A stretch of 64,000 nt of DNA from Yoonia sp. I 8.24 (lineage in GTDB: Bacteria > Pseudomonadota > Alphaproteobacteria > Rhodobacterales > Rhodobacteraceae), in contig NZ_JACXGQ010000001.1 in assembly GCF_022096995.1 (NCBI RefSeq), positions 62,001 to 126,000 of the forward strand, written 5' to 3'. The notes under the pieces are model-generated. The model saw only the letters and a program-made list of their open reading frames with translations, had not been told where the DNA came from and searched no databases. Position 1 is the first letter of the stretch, and each line of letters begins with the position of its first letter. Shown in pieces: positions 63,979 through 64,000 of the stretch. The translations under genes were made by a program, and so were the position numbers.

Positions 63979-64000
63979 GCCCCGAATTTTGCCAGTCGTG

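Noticed and set aside
1..64000. tRNA, rRNA or CRISPR arrays
   Set aside because: I looked through the intergenic stretches and saw no cloverleaf-like sequence, rRNA segment or regularly spaced repeats; a tRNA scan was not possible.

Overview
The window looks like a chromosome segment of a marine Rhodobacterales (Roseobacter-group) alphaproteobacterium. The evidence is the dusB(nifR3)-ntrB-ntrC-ntrY-ntrX-trkA-trkH-hfq-hflX gene order, an IspDF fusion, a class II DAHP synthase, a pst-pho operon with long N-terminal extensions on PstC and PstA, NtrC and NtrX without the GAFTGA loop, and perfect CtrA-type TTAA-N7-TTAA sites. No rRNA, tRNA or CRISPR array was seen.

Layout. (1) 1-421: 3' end of an IS30-family transposase cut by the window edge, then about 540 bp without a gene that holds two perfect 15-bp palindromes. 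(2) 966-23189: one co-directional operon of 17 genes, mostly linked by ATGA overlaps. It encodes an extracellular-type contractile injection system (eCIS; Afp/PVC/MAC relatives): DUF4255 tube cap, an accessory protein, one sheath, two tube proteins, DUF5908, LysM baseplate adaptor, VgrG-like spike, PAAR tip, gp25-like wedge, a lipoprotein, a gp6/J-like baseplate protein, a fibre-like protein, an Afp12-like baseplate protein, a CIS tape-measure-type protein with a SAP motif, an AAA+ ATPase, and a 1050-aa exported, membrane-anchored protein with a GH18-like region. (3) 23299-25770: Ca2+/Na+ exchanger and 6-phosphogluconate dehydrogenase. (4) 25803-33140 (minus): phoR-pstSCAB-phoU-phoB, with a Pho box in front of pstS. 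(5) 33233-39062: an orphan gene, gamma-carbonic anhydrase, gmk, yicC, a PAS protein behind two CtrA boxes, class II DAHP synthase and a GlxA-type regulator. (6) 39191-44866: branched-chain-amino-acid-type ABC transporter operon with two small extra genes. (7) 44924-49322: penicillin-acylase-family protein, an orphan, hflX and hfq. (8) 49438-59551 (minus): trkH, trkA, ntrX, ntrY, ntrC, ntrB, dusB. (9) 59737-63978: ispDF, pgpA, cinA-type amidase, a secreted esterase, a Coq10/RatA-type protein, hpt and a small membrane protein.

The most unusual part is the injection system. Its single sheath protein carries an insertion of about 215 residues that reads as a cadherin-3/CSPG-like repeat followed by a CshA-type fibril repeat, which would decorate the outside of the particle. 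Two operon members carry export signals: a lipoprotein with Asp at +2 after the lipid Cys and a TbpB-like C-terminal strand pattern, and the terminal GH18-like protein with a signal peptide and three C-terminal membrane segments. Together they suggest an envelope-associated particle coated with adhesin modules. No recognisable toxin is encoded in the cluster. This interpretation is inference from sequence pattern; no database search was run.
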